Source of the DNA: Ricordea florida
Taxonomy: Eukaryota; Cnidaria; Anthozoa; Corallimorpharia; Ricordeidae
Reading direction: 5' to 3'
DNA: 64,000 nucleotides
Assembly: GCA_949710005.1 (NCBI GenBank)
Contig: OX453275.1
Span: 17,008,374-17,072,373 of the forward strand
Below, piece by piece: positions 50,020 to 62,800 of the stretch. The stretch's first letter is position 1; every line of letters begins with the position of its first letter. The notes beneath the pieces were generated by a model. It was not told the DNA's origin, did not search any database, and was given only the letters and a program-made list of their open reading frames with translations. Both the position numbers and the translations under genes were made by a program.

Positions 50020-53000
50020 TCAGTACAACCCGAGAAAATGCCCTTTCAAGTAGACTAGCTTTTGTACACTAACGCTTACGCGACCGTACGGGCTGATTTT
50101 GAGAAATTAAACTGTTTTAGAATAGCTCGTTCTCAAAAACGGCTAAGTAAACCCCTCTGAAAATTATATCACACAATCTACATCTTCTTAGCTAAATTTT
50201 GATCTATGGATCACTCAAATCGGTTCAGTACAACCCGAGAAATGGCCCTTTCAAGTAGACTAGCCTTTGTACACTAACGCTTACGCGACCGTACGGGCTG
50301 ATTTTGAGAAATTAAACTGTTTTAGAATAGCTCGTTCTCAAAAACGGCTGAGTAAACCCCTCTGAAAATAATATCAAACAATCTACATCTTGTTAGCTAA
50401 ATTTTGATCTATGGATCACTCAAATCGGTTCAGTACAACCCAAGAAATGGCCCTTTCAAGTAGACTAGCTTTTGTACACTAACGCTTACGCGACCGTACG
50501 GGCTGATTTTGAGAAATTAAACTGTTTTAGAATAGCTCGTTCTCAAAAACGGCTCAGTAAACCCCTCTGAAAATTATATCACACAATCTACATCTTCTCA
50601 GCTAAATTTTGATCTATGGATCACTCAAATCGGTTCAGTACAACCCGAGAAAATGCCCTTTCAAGTAGACTAGCTTTTGTACACTAACGCTTACGCGACC
50701 GTACGGGCTGATTTTGAGAAATTAAACTGTTTTAGAATAGCTCGTTCTCAAAAACGGCTAAGTAAACCCCTCTGAAAATTATATCACACAATCTACATCT
50801 TCTTAGCTAAATTTTGATCTATGGAGCACTCAAATCGGTTCAGTACAACCCGAGAAATGGCCCTTTCAAGTAGACTACCTTTTGTACACTAACGCTTACG
50901 CGACCGTACGGGCTGATTTTGAGAAATTAAACTGTTTTAGAATAGCTCGTTCTCAAAAACGGCTAAGTAAACCCCTCTGAAAATTATATCACACAATCTA
51001 CATCTTGATAGCTAAATTTTGATCTATGGATCACTCAAATCGGTTCAGTACAACCCGAGAAATGGCCCTTTCAAGTAGACTAGCTTTTGTACACTAACGC
51101 TTACGCGACCGTACGGGCTGATTTTGAGAAATTAAACTGTTTTAGAATAGCTCGTTCTCAAAAACGGCTAAGTAAACCCCTCTGAAAATTATATCACACA
51201 ATCTAAATCTTCTTAGCTAAATTTTGATCTATGAATCACTCAAATCGGTTCAGTACAACCCGAGAAAATGCCCTTTCAAGTAGACTAGCTTTTGTACACT
51301 AACGCTTACGCGACCGTACGGGCTGATTTTGAGAAATTAAACTGTTTTAGAATAGCTCGTTCTCAAAAACGGCTAAGTAAACCCCTCTGAAAATGATATC
51401 ACACAATCTACATCTTCTTAGCTAAATTTTGATCTATGGATCACTCAAATCGGTTCAGTACAACCCGAGAAATGGCCCTTTCAAGTAGACTAGCTTTTGT
51501 ACACTAACGCTTACGCGACCGTACGGGCTGATTTTGAGAAATTAAACTGTTTTAGAATAGCTCGTTCTCAAAAACGGCTAAGTAAACGCCTCTGAAAATT
51601 ATATCACACAATCTACATCTTCTTAGCTAAATTTTGATCTATGGATCACTCAAATCGGTTCAGTACAACCCGAGAAAATGCCCTTTCAAGTAGACTAGCT
51701 TTTGTACACTAACGCTTACGCGACCGTACGGGCTGATTTTGAGAAATTAAACTGTTTTAGAATAGCTCGTTCTCAAAAACGGCTAAGTAAACCCCTCTGA
51801 AAATTATATCACACAATCTACATCTTCTTAGCTAAATTTTGATCTATGGATCACTCAAATCGGTTCAGTACAACCCGAGAAATGGCCCTTTCAAGTAGAC
51901 TAGCCTTTGTACACTAACGCTTACGCGACCGTACGGGCTGATTTTGAGAAATTAAACTGTTTTAGAATAGCTCGTTCTCAAAAACGGCTAAGTAAACCCC
52001 TCTGAAAATTATATCAAACAATCTACATCTTGTTAGCTAAATTTTGATCTAAGAATCACTCAAATCGGTTCAGTACAACCCAAGAGATGGCCCTTTCAAG
52101 TAGACTAGCTTTTGTACACTAACGCTTACGCGACCGTACGGGCTGATTTTGAGAAATTAAACTGTTTTAGAATAGCTCGTTCTCAAAAACGGCTCAGTAA
52201 ACCCCTCTGAAAATTATATCACACAATCTACATCTTCTCAGCTAAATTTTGATCTATGGATCACTCAAATCGGTTCAGTACAACCCGAGAAAATGCCCTT
52301 TCAAGTAGACTAGCTTTTGTACACTAACGCTTACGCGACCGTACGGGCTGATTTTGAGAAATTAAACTGTTTTAGAATAGCTCGTTCTCAAAAACGGCTA
52401 AGTAAACCCCTCTGAAAATTATATCACACAATCTACATCTTCTTAGCTAAATTTTGATCTATGGATCACTCAAATCGGTTCAGTACAACCCAAGAAATGG
52501 CCCTTTCAAGTAGACTAGCTTTTGTACACTAACGCTTACGCGACCGTACGGGCTGATTTTGAGAAATTAAACTGTTTTAGAATAGCTCGTTCTCAAAAAC
52601 GGCTCAGTAAACCCCTCTGAAAATTATATCACACAATCTACATCTTCTCAGCTAAATTTTGATCTATGGATCACTCAAATCGGTTCAGTACAACCCGAGA
52701 AAATGCCCTTTCAAGTAGACTAGCTTTTGTACACTAACGCTTACGCGACCGTACGGACTGATTTTGAGAAATTAAACTGTTTTAGAATAGCTCGTTCTCA
52801 AAAACGGCTAAGTAAACCCCTCTGAAAATTATATCACACAATCTACATCTTCTTGGCTAAATTTTGATCTATGGATCACTCAAATCGGTTCAGTACAACC
52901 CGAGAAAATGCCCTTTCAAGTAGACTAGCTTTTGTACACTAACGCTTACGCGACCGCACGGGCTGATTTTGAGAAATTAAACTATTTTAGAATAGCTCGT

Positions 53001-56000
53001 TCTCAAAAACGGCTAAGTAAACCCCTCTGAAAATTATATCACACAATCTACATCTTCTTAGCTAAATTTTGATCTATGGATCACTCAAATCGGTTCAGTA
53101 CAACCCGAGAAATGGCCCTTTCAAGTAGACTAGCTTTTGTACACTAACGCTTACGCGAAAGTATGGGCTGATTTTGAGAAATTAAACTGTTTTAGAATAG
53201 CTCGTTCTCAAAAACGGCTAAGTAAACCCCTCTGAAAATTATATCACACAATCTACATCTTCTTAGCTAAATTTTGATCTATGGATCACTCAAATCGGTT
53301 CAGTACAACCCGAGAAATGGCCCTTTCAAGTAGACTAGCTTTTTTACACTAACGCTTACGCGACCGTACGGGCTGATTTTGAGAAATTAAACTGTTTTAG
53401 AATAGCTCGTTCTCAAAAACGGCTAAGTAAACCCCTCTGAAAATTATATCACACAATCTACATCTTCTTAGCTAAATTTTGATCTATGGATCACTCAAAT
53501 CGATTCAGTACAACCCGAGAAATGGCCCTTTCAAGTAGACTAGCTTTTGTACACTAACTCTTACGCGACCGTACGGGCTGATTTTAAGAAATTAAACTGT
53601 TTTAGAATAGCTCGTTCTCAAAAACGACTAAGTAAACCCCTCTGAAAATTATATCACACAATCTACATCTTCTTAGCTAAATTTTGATCTATGGATCACT
53701 CAAATCGGTTCAGTACTACCCGAGAAATGGCCCTTTCAAGTAGACTAGCTTTTGTACACTAACGCTTACGCGAAAGTATGGGCTGATTTTGAGAAATTAA
53801 ACTGTTTTAGAATAGCTCGTTCTCAAAAACGGCTAAGTAAACCCCTCTGAAAATTATATCACACAATCTACATCTTCTTAGCTAAATTTTGATCTATGGA
53901 TCACTCAAATCGGTTCAGTACAACCCGAGAAAATGCCCTTTCAAGTAGACTAGCTTTTGTACACTAACGCTTACGCGACCGTACGGGCTGATTTTGAGAA
54001 ATTAAACTGTTTTAGAATAGCTCGTTCTCAAAAACGGCTAAGTAAACCCCTCTGAAAATTATATCACACAATCTACATCTTCTTAGCTAAATTTTGATCT
54101 ATGGATCACTCAAATCGGTTCAGTACAACCCGAGAAATGGCCCTTTCAAGTAGACTAGCCTTTGTACACTAACGCTTACGCGACCGTACGGGCTGATTTT
54201 GAGAAATTAAACTGTTTTAGAATAGCTCGTTCTCAAAAACGGCTGAGTAAACCCCTCTGAAAATTATATCAAACAATCTACATCTTGTTAGCTAAATTTT
54301 GATCTATGGATCACTCAAATCGGTTCAGTACAACCCAAGAAATGGCCCTTTCAAGTAGACTAGCTTTTGTACACTAACGCTTACGCGACCGTACGGGCTG
54401 ATTTTGAGAAATTAAACTGTTTTAGAATAGCTCGTTCTCAAAAACGGCTCAGTAAACCCCTCTGAAAATTATATCACACAATCTACATCTTCTCAGCTAA
54501 ATTTTGATCTATGGATCACTCAAATCGGTTCAGTACAACCCGAGAAAATGCCCTTTCAAGTAGACTAGCTTTTGTACACTAACGCTTACGCGACCGTACG
54601 GGCTGATTTTGAGAAATTAAACTGTTTTAGAATAGCTCGTTCTCAAAAACGGCTAAGTAAACCCCTCTGAAAATTATATCACACAATCTACATCTTCTTA
54701 GCTAAATTTTGATCTATGGATCACTCAAATCGATTCAGTACAACCCGAGAAATGGCCCTTTCAAGTAGACTAGCTTTTGTACACTAACTCTTACGCGACC
54801 GTACGGGCTGATTTTAAGAAATTAAACTGTTTTAGAATAGCTCGTTCTCAAAAACGACTAAGTAAACCCCTCTGAAAATTATATCACACAATCTACATCT
54901 TCTTAGCTAAATTTTGATCTATGGATCACTCAAATCGGTTCAGTACTACCCGAGAAATGGCCCTTTCAAGTAGACTAGCTTTTGTACACTAACGCTTACG
55001 CGAAAGTATGGGCTGATTTTGAGAAATTAAACTGTTTTAGAATAGCTCGTTCTCAAAAACGGCTAAGTAAACCCCTCTGAAAATTATATCACACAATCTA
55101 CATCTTCTTAGCTAAATTTTGATCTATGGATCACTCAAATCGGTTCAGTACAACCCGAGAAAATGCCCTTTCAAGTAGACTAGCTTTTGTACACTAACGC
55201 TTACGCGACCGTACGGGCTGATTTTGAGAAATTAAACTGTTTTAGAATAGCTCGTTCTCAAAAACGGCTAAGTAAACCCCTCTGAAAATTATATCACACA
55301 ATCTACATCTTCTTAGCTAAATTTTGATCTATGGATCACTCAAATCGGTTCAGTACAACCCGAGAAATGGCCCTTTCAAGTAGACTAGCCTTTGTACACT
55401 AACGCTTACGCGACCGTACGGGCTGATTTTGAGAAATTAAACTGTTTTAGAATAGCTCGTTCTCAAAAACGGCTGAGTAAACCCCTCTGAAAATTATATC
55501 AAACAATCTACATCTTGTTAGCTAAATTTTGATCTATGGATCACTCAAATCGGTTCAGTACAACCCAAGAAATGGCCCTTTCAAGTAGACTAGCTTTTGT
55601 ACACTAACGCTTACGCGACCGTACGGGCTGATTTTGAGAAATTAAACTGTTTTAGAATAGCTCGTTCTCAAAAACGGCTCAGTAAACCCCTCTGAAAATT
55701 ATATCACACAATCTACATCTTCTCAGCTAAATTTTGATCTATGGATCACTCAAATCGGTTCAGTACAACCCGAGAAAATGCCCTTTCAAGTAGACTAGCT
55801 TTTGTACACTAACGCTTACGCGACCGTACGGGCTGATTTTGAGAAATTAAACTGTTTTAGAATAGCTCGTTCTCAAAAACGGCTAAGTAAACCCCTCTGA
55901 AAATTATATCACACAATCTACATCTTCTTAGCTAAATTTTGATCTATGGAGCACTCAAATCGGTTCAGTACAACCCGAGAAATGGCCCTTTCAAGTAGAC

Positions 56001-58200
56001 TACCTTTTGTACACTAACGCTTACGCGACCGTACGGGCTGATTTTGAGAAATTAAACTGTTTTAGAATAGCTCGTTCTCAAAAACGGCTAAGTAAACCCC
56101 TCTGAAAATTATATCAAACAATCTACATCTTCTTAGCTAAATTTTGATCTATGAATCACTCAAATCGGTTCAGTACAACCCGAGAAAATGCCCTTTCAAG
56201 TAGACTAGCTTTTGTACACTAACGCTTACGCGACCGTACGGGCTGATTTTGAGAAATTAAACTGTTTTAGAATAGCTCGTTCTCAAAAACGGCTAAGTAA
56301 ACCCCTCTGAAAATTATATCACACAATCTACATCTTCTTAGCTAAATTTTGATCTATGGATCACTCAAATCGGTTCAGTACAACCCGAGAAATGGCCCTT
56401 TCAAGTAGACTAGCTTTTGTACACTAACGCTTACGCGACCGTACGGGCTGATTTTGAGAAATTAAACTGTTTTAGAATAGCTCGTTCTCAAAAACGGCTA
56501 AGTAAACCCCTCTGAAAATTATATCACACAATCTACATCTTCTTTGCTAAATTTTGATCTATGGATCACTCAAATCGGTTCAGTACAACCCGAGAAATGG
56601 CCCTTTCAAGTAGACTAGCTTTTGTACACTAACGCTTACGCGACCGTACGGGCTGATTTTGAGAAATTAAACTGTTTTAGAATAGCTCGTTCTCAAAAAC
56701 GGCTAAGTAAACGCCTCTGAAAATTATATCACACAATCTACATCTTCTTAGCTAAAGTTTGATCTATGGATCACTCAAATCGGTTCAGTACAACCCGAGA
56801 AAATGCCCTTTCAAGTAGACTAGCTTTTGTACACTAACGCTTACGCGACCGTACGGGCTGATTTTGAGAAATTAAACTGTTTTAGAATAGCTCGTTCTCA
56901 AAAACGGCTAAGTAAACCCCTCTGAAAATTATATCACACAATCTACATCTTGTTAGCTAAATTTTGATCTATGGATGACTCAAATCGGTTCAGTACAACC
57001 CGAGAAATGGCCCTTTCAAGTAGACTAGCCTTTGTACACTAACGCTTACGCGACCGTACGGGCTGATTTTGAGAAATTAAACTGTTTTAGAATAGCTCGT
57101 TCTCAAAAACGGCTAAGTAAACCCCTCTGAAAATTATATCAAACAATCTACATCTTGTTAGCTAAATTTTGATCTAAGAATCACTCAAATCGGTTCAGTA
57201 CAACCCAAGAGATGGCCCTTTCAAGTAGACTAGCTTTTGTACACTAACGCTTACGCGACCGTACGGGCTGATTTTGAGAAATTAAACTGTTTTAGAATAG
57301 CTCGTTCTCAAAAACGGCTCAGTAAACCCCTCTGAAAATTATATCACACAATCTACATCTTCTCAGCTAAATTTTGATCTATGGATCACTCAAATCGGTT
57401 CAGTAGAACCCGAGAAAATGCCCTTTCAAGTAGACTAGCTTTTGTACACTAACGCTTACGCGACCGTACGGGCTGATTTTGAGAAATTAAACTGTTTTAG
57501 AATAGCTCGTTCTCAAAAACGGCTAAGTAAACCCCTCTGAAAATTATATCACACAATCTACATCTTCTTAGCTAAATTTTGATCTATGGATCACTCAAAT
57601 CGGTTCAGTACAACCCAAGAAATGGCCCTTTCAAGTAGACTAGCTTTTGTACACTAACGCTTACGCGACCGTACGGGCTGATTTTGAGAAATTAAACTGT
57701 TTTAGAATAGCTCGTTCTCAAAAACGGCTCAGTAAACCCCTCTGAAAATTATATCACACAATCTACATCTTCTCAGCTAAATTTTGATCTATGGATCACT
57801 CAAATCGGTTCAGTACAACCCGAGAAAATGCCCTTTCAAGTAGACTAGCTTTTGTACACTAACGCTTACGCGACCGTACGGACTGATTTTGAGAAATTAA
57901 ACTGTTTTAGAATAGCTCGTTCTCAAAAACGGCTAAGTAAACCCCTCTGAAAATTATATCACACAATCTACATCTTCTTAGCTAAATTTTGATCTATGGA
58001 TCACTCAAATCGGTTCAGTACAACCCGAGAAAATGCCCTTTCAAGTAGACTAGCTTTTGTACACTAACGCTTACGCGACCGCACGGGCTGATTTTGAGAA
58101 ATTAAACTATTTTAGAATAGCTCGTTCTCAAAAACGGCTAAGTAAACCCCTCTGAAAATTATATCACACAATCTACATCTTCTTAGCTAAATTTTGATCT
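50020..58200 (+). repeat. Array B block: largest duplication seen, 25-monomer offset (5125 bp)
   Basis: About 3 kb at 50020-53070 recurs at 55145-58200. Markers 5125 bp apart include agcctttg (50263/55388), ggctcagtaa (50551/55676, 52191/57316, 52601/57726), atggagcac (50821/55946), gatctaagaatcac (52051/57176 for aagaatc) and cgaccgcacg with aactatttta (52951/58076). Near 51.0-51.5 kb the offset drops to 4920, then returns to 5125. One copy has lost a monomer with cttgatagct and gained another with cttctttgct. Beyond 53.2 kb the similarity continues at 4920. Confidence 0.85.
53470..55930 (+). repeat. Array B block: 6-monomer unit duplicated in tandem (1230-bp period)
   Basis: Two adjacent 1230-bp copies share, in order, atcgattcag, taactcttac (53555/54785), attttaagaa, aaaacgacta, gtactacccg, gcgaaagtatggg, gagaaaatgcc, agcctttg (54158/55388), ggctgagtaa, atcaaacaatc, acccaagaaatgg, ggctcagtaa (54446/55676) and ttctcagcta. 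I saw no difference between them in these markers, so this is probably the most recent duplication in the window. Confidence 0.9.
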
Positions 58201-59830
58201 ATGGATCACTCAAATCGGTTCAGTACAACCCGAGAAATGGCCCTTTCAAGTAGACTAGCTTTTTTACACTAACGCTTACGCGACCGTACGGGCTGATTTT
58301 GAGAAATTAAACTGTTTTAGAATAGCTCGTTCTCAAAAACGGCTAAGTAAACCCCTCTGAAAATTATATCACACAATCTACATCTTCTTAGCTAAATTTT
58401 GATCTATGGATCACTCAAATCGATTCAGTACAACCCGAGAAATGGCCCTTTCAAGTAGACTAGCTTTTGTACACTAACTCTTACGCGACCGTACGGGCTG
58501 ATTTTAAGAAATTAAACTGTTTTAGAATAGCTCGTTCTCAAAAACGGCTAAGTAAACCCCTCTGAAAATTATATCACACAATCTACATCTTCTTAGCTAA
58601 ATTTCGATCTATGGATCACTCAAATCGGTTCAGTACAACCCGAGAAATGGCCCTTTCAAGTAGACTAGCTTTTGTACACTAACGCTTACGCGAAAGTACG
58701 GGCTGATTTTGAGAAATTAAACTGTTTTAGAATAGCTCGTTCTCAAAAACGGCTAAGTAAACCCCTCTGAAAATTATATCACACAATCTACATCTTCTTA
58801 GCTAAATTTTGATCTATGGATCACTCAAATCGGTTCAGTACAACCCGAGAAATGGCCCTTTCAAGTAGACTATCTTTTGTACACTAACGCTTACGCGACC
58901 GTACGGGCTGATTTTGAGAAATTAAACTGTTTTAGAATAGCTCGTTCTCAAAAACGGCTAAGTAAACGCCTCTGAAAATTATATCACACAATCTACATCT
59001 TCTTAGCTAAATTTTGATCTATGGATCACTCAAATCGGTTCAGTGCAACCCGAGAAATGGCCCTTTCAAGTAGACTAGCTTTTTTACACTAACGCTTACG
59101 CGACCGTACGGGCTGATTTTGAGAAATTAAACTGTTTTAGAATAGCTCGTTCTCAAAAACGGCTAAGTAAACCCCTCTGAAAATTATATCACACAATCTA
59201 CATCTTCTTAGCTAAATTTTGATCTATGGATCACTCAAATCGATTCAGTACAACCCGAGAAATGGCCCTTTCAAGTAGACTAGCTTTTGTACACTAACTC
59301 TTACGCGACCGTACGGGCTGATTTTAAGAAATTAAACTGTTTTAGAATAGCTCGTTCTCAAAAACGGCTAAGTAAACCCCTCTGAAAATTATATCACACA
59401 ATCTACATCTTCTTAGCTAAATTTCGATCTATGGATCACTCAAATCGGTTCAGTACAACCCGAGAAATGGCCCTTTCAAGTAGACTAGCTTTTGTACACT
59501 AACGCTTACGCGAAAGTACGGGCTGATTTTGAGAAATTAAACTGTTTTAGAATAGCTCGTTCTCAAAAACGGCTAAGTAAACCCCTCTGAAAATTATATC
59601 ACACAATCTACATCTTCTTAGCTAAATTTTGATCTATGGATCACTCAAATCGGTTCAGTACAACCCGAGAAATGGCCCTTTCAAGTAGACTATCTTTTGT
59701 ACACTAACGCTTACGCGACCGTACGGGCTGATTTTGAGAAATTAAACTGTTTTAGAATAGCTCGTTCTCAAAAACGGCTAAGTAAACGCCTCTGAAAATT
59801 ATATCACACAATCTACATCTTCTTAGCTAA
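58200..59830 (+). repeat. Array B block: 4-monomer unit duplicated in tandem (820-bp period)
   Basis: Two adjacent 820-bp copies share tttttacact (58261/59081), atcgattcag with taactcttac (58475/59295), aaatttcgatc (58601/59421), gcgaaagtac, actatctttt (58869/59689) and aaacgcctctg. Copy 2 has a private cagtgcaac near 59041. Confidence 0.88.
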
Positions 59831-62800
59831 ATTTTGATCTATGGATCACTCAAATCGGTTCAGTACAACCCGAGAAATGGCCCTTTCAAGTAGACTAGCT
59901 TTTGTACACTAACGCTTACGCGACCGTACGGGCTGATTTTGAGAAATTAAACTGTTTTAGAATAGCATATTCTCAAAAACGGCTATGTAAACCCCTCTGA
60001 AAATTATATCACACAATCTACATCTTCTTAGCTAAATTTTGATCTATGGATCACTCAAATCGGTTCAGTACAACCCGAGAAATGGCCCTTTCAAGTAGAC
60101 TAGCCTTTGTACACTAACGCTTACGCGACCGTACGGGCTGATTTTGAGAAATTAAACTGTTTTAGAATAGCTCGTTCTCAAAAACGGCTAAGTAAACCCC
60201 TCTGAAAATTATATCAAACAATCTACATCTTGTTAGCTAAATTTCGATCTATGAATCACTCAAATCGGTTCAGTACAACCCGAGAAATGGCCCTTTCAAG
60301 TAGACTAGCTTTTGTACACTAACGCTTACGCGACCGTACGGGCTGATTTTGAGAAATTAAACTGTTTTAGAATAGCTCGTTCTCAAAAACGGCTCAGTAA
60401 ACCCCTTTGAAAATTATATCACACAATCTACATCTTCTCAGCTAAATTTTGATCTATGGATCACTCAAGTCGGTTTAGTACAACCCGAGAAAATGCCCTT
60501 TCAAGTAGACTAGCTTTTGTACACTAACGCTTACGCGACCGTACGGGCTGATTTTGAGAAATTAAACTGTTTTAGAATAGCTCGTTCTCAAAAACGGCTA
60601 AGTAAACCCCTCTGAAAATTATATCACACAATCTACATCTTCTTAGCTAAATTTTGATCTATGGATCACTCAAATCGGTTCAGTACAACCCGAGAAATGG
60701 CCCTTTCAAGTAGACTAGCTTTTGTACACTAACGCTTACGCGAAAGTACGGGCTGATTTTGAGAAATTAAACTGTTTTAGAATAGCTCGTTCTCAAAAAC
60801 GGCTAAGTAAGCCCCTCTGAAAATTATATCACACAATCTACATCTTCTTAGCTAAATTTGATTTATCGATCACTCAAATCGGTTCAGTACAACCCGAGAA
60901 ATGGCCCTTTCAAGTAGACTAGCTTTTGTACACTAACGCTTACGCGACCGTACGGGCTGATTTTGAGAAATTAAACTGTTTTAGAATAGCTCGTTCTCAA
61001 AAACGGCTAAGTAAACCCCTCTGAAAATTATATCACACAATCTACATCTTCTTAGCTAAATTTTGATCTATGGATCACTCAAATCGGTTCAGTACAACCC
61101 GAGAAATGGCCCTTTCAAGTAGACTAGCTTTTGTACACTAACGCTTACGCGACCGTACGGGCTGATTTTGAGAAATTAAACGGTTTTAGAATAGCTCGTT
61201 CTCAAAAACGGCTAAGTAAACCCCTCTGAAAATTATATCACACAATCTACATCTTCTTAGCTAAATTTTGATCTATGGATCACTCAAATCGGTTAAGTAC
61301 AACCCGAGAAATGGCCCTTTCAAGTAGACTAGCCTTTGTACACTAACGCTTACGCGACCGTACGGGCTGATTTTGAGAAATTAAACTGTTTTAGAATAGC
61401 TCGTTCTCAAAAACGGCTAAGTAAACCCCTCTGAAAATTATATCAAACAATCTACATCTTCTTAGCTAAATTTTGATCTATGAATCACTTAAATCGGTTC
61501 AGTACAACCCGAGAAATGGCCCTTTCAAGTAGACTAGCTTTTGTACACTAACGCTTACGCGACCGTACGGGCTGATTTTGAGAAATTAAACTGTTTTAGA
61601 ATAGCTCGTTCTCAAAAACGGCTACGTAAACCCCTCTGAAAATTATATCACACAATCTACATCTTCTTAGCTAAATTTTGATCTATGGATCACTCAAATC
61701 GGTTCAGTACAACCCGAGAAATGGCCCTTTCAAGTAGACTAGCTTTTGTACACTAACGCTTACGCGAAAGTACGGGCTGATTTTGAGAAATTAAACTGTT
61801 TTAGAATAGCTCGTTCTCAAAAACGGCTAAGTAAGCTCCTCTGAAAATTATATCACACAATCTACATCTTCTTAGCTAAATTTGATTTATGGATCACTCA
61901 AATCGGTTCAGTACAACCCGAGAAATGGCCCTTTCAAGTAGACTAGCTTTTGTACACTAACGCTTACGCGACCGTACGGGCTGATTTTGAGAAATTAAAC
62001 TGTTTTAGAATAGCTCGTTCTCAAAAACGGCTAAGTAAACCCCTCTGAAAATTATATCACACAATCTACATCTTCTTAGCTAAATTTTGATCTATGGATC
62101 ACTCAAATCGGTTCAGTACAACCCGAGAAATGGCCCTTTCAAGTAGACTAGCTTTTGTACACTAACGCTTACGCGACCGTACGGGCTGATTTTGAGAAAT
62201 TAAACGGTTTTAGAATAGCTCGTTCTCAAAAACGGCTAGGTGGACCCCTCTGAAAATTATATCACACAATCTACATCTTCTTAGCTAAATTTTGATCTAT
62301 GGATCACTCAAATCGGTTCAGTACAACCCGAGAAAATGCCCTTTCAAGTAGACTAGCTTTTGTACACTAACGCTTACGCGACCGTACGGGCTGATTTTGA
62401 GAAATTAAACTGTTTTAGAATAGCTCGTTCTCAAAAACGGCTAAGTAAACCCCTCTGAAAATTATATCACACAATCTACATCTTCTTAGCTAAATTTCGA
62501 TCTATGGATCACTCAAATCGGTTCAGTACAACCCGAGAAATGGCCCTTTCAAGTAGACTAGCTTTTGTACACTAACGCTTACGCGAAAGTACGGGCTGAT
62601 TTTGAGAAATTAAACTGTTTTAGAATAGCTCGTTCTCAAAAACGGCTAAGTAAACCCCTCTGAAAATTATATCACACAATCTACATCTTCTTAGCTAAAT
62701 TTTGATCTATGGATCACTCAAATCGGTTCAGTACAACCCGAGAAATGGCCCTTTCAAGTAGACTATCTTTTGTACACTAACGCTTACGCGACCGTACGGG

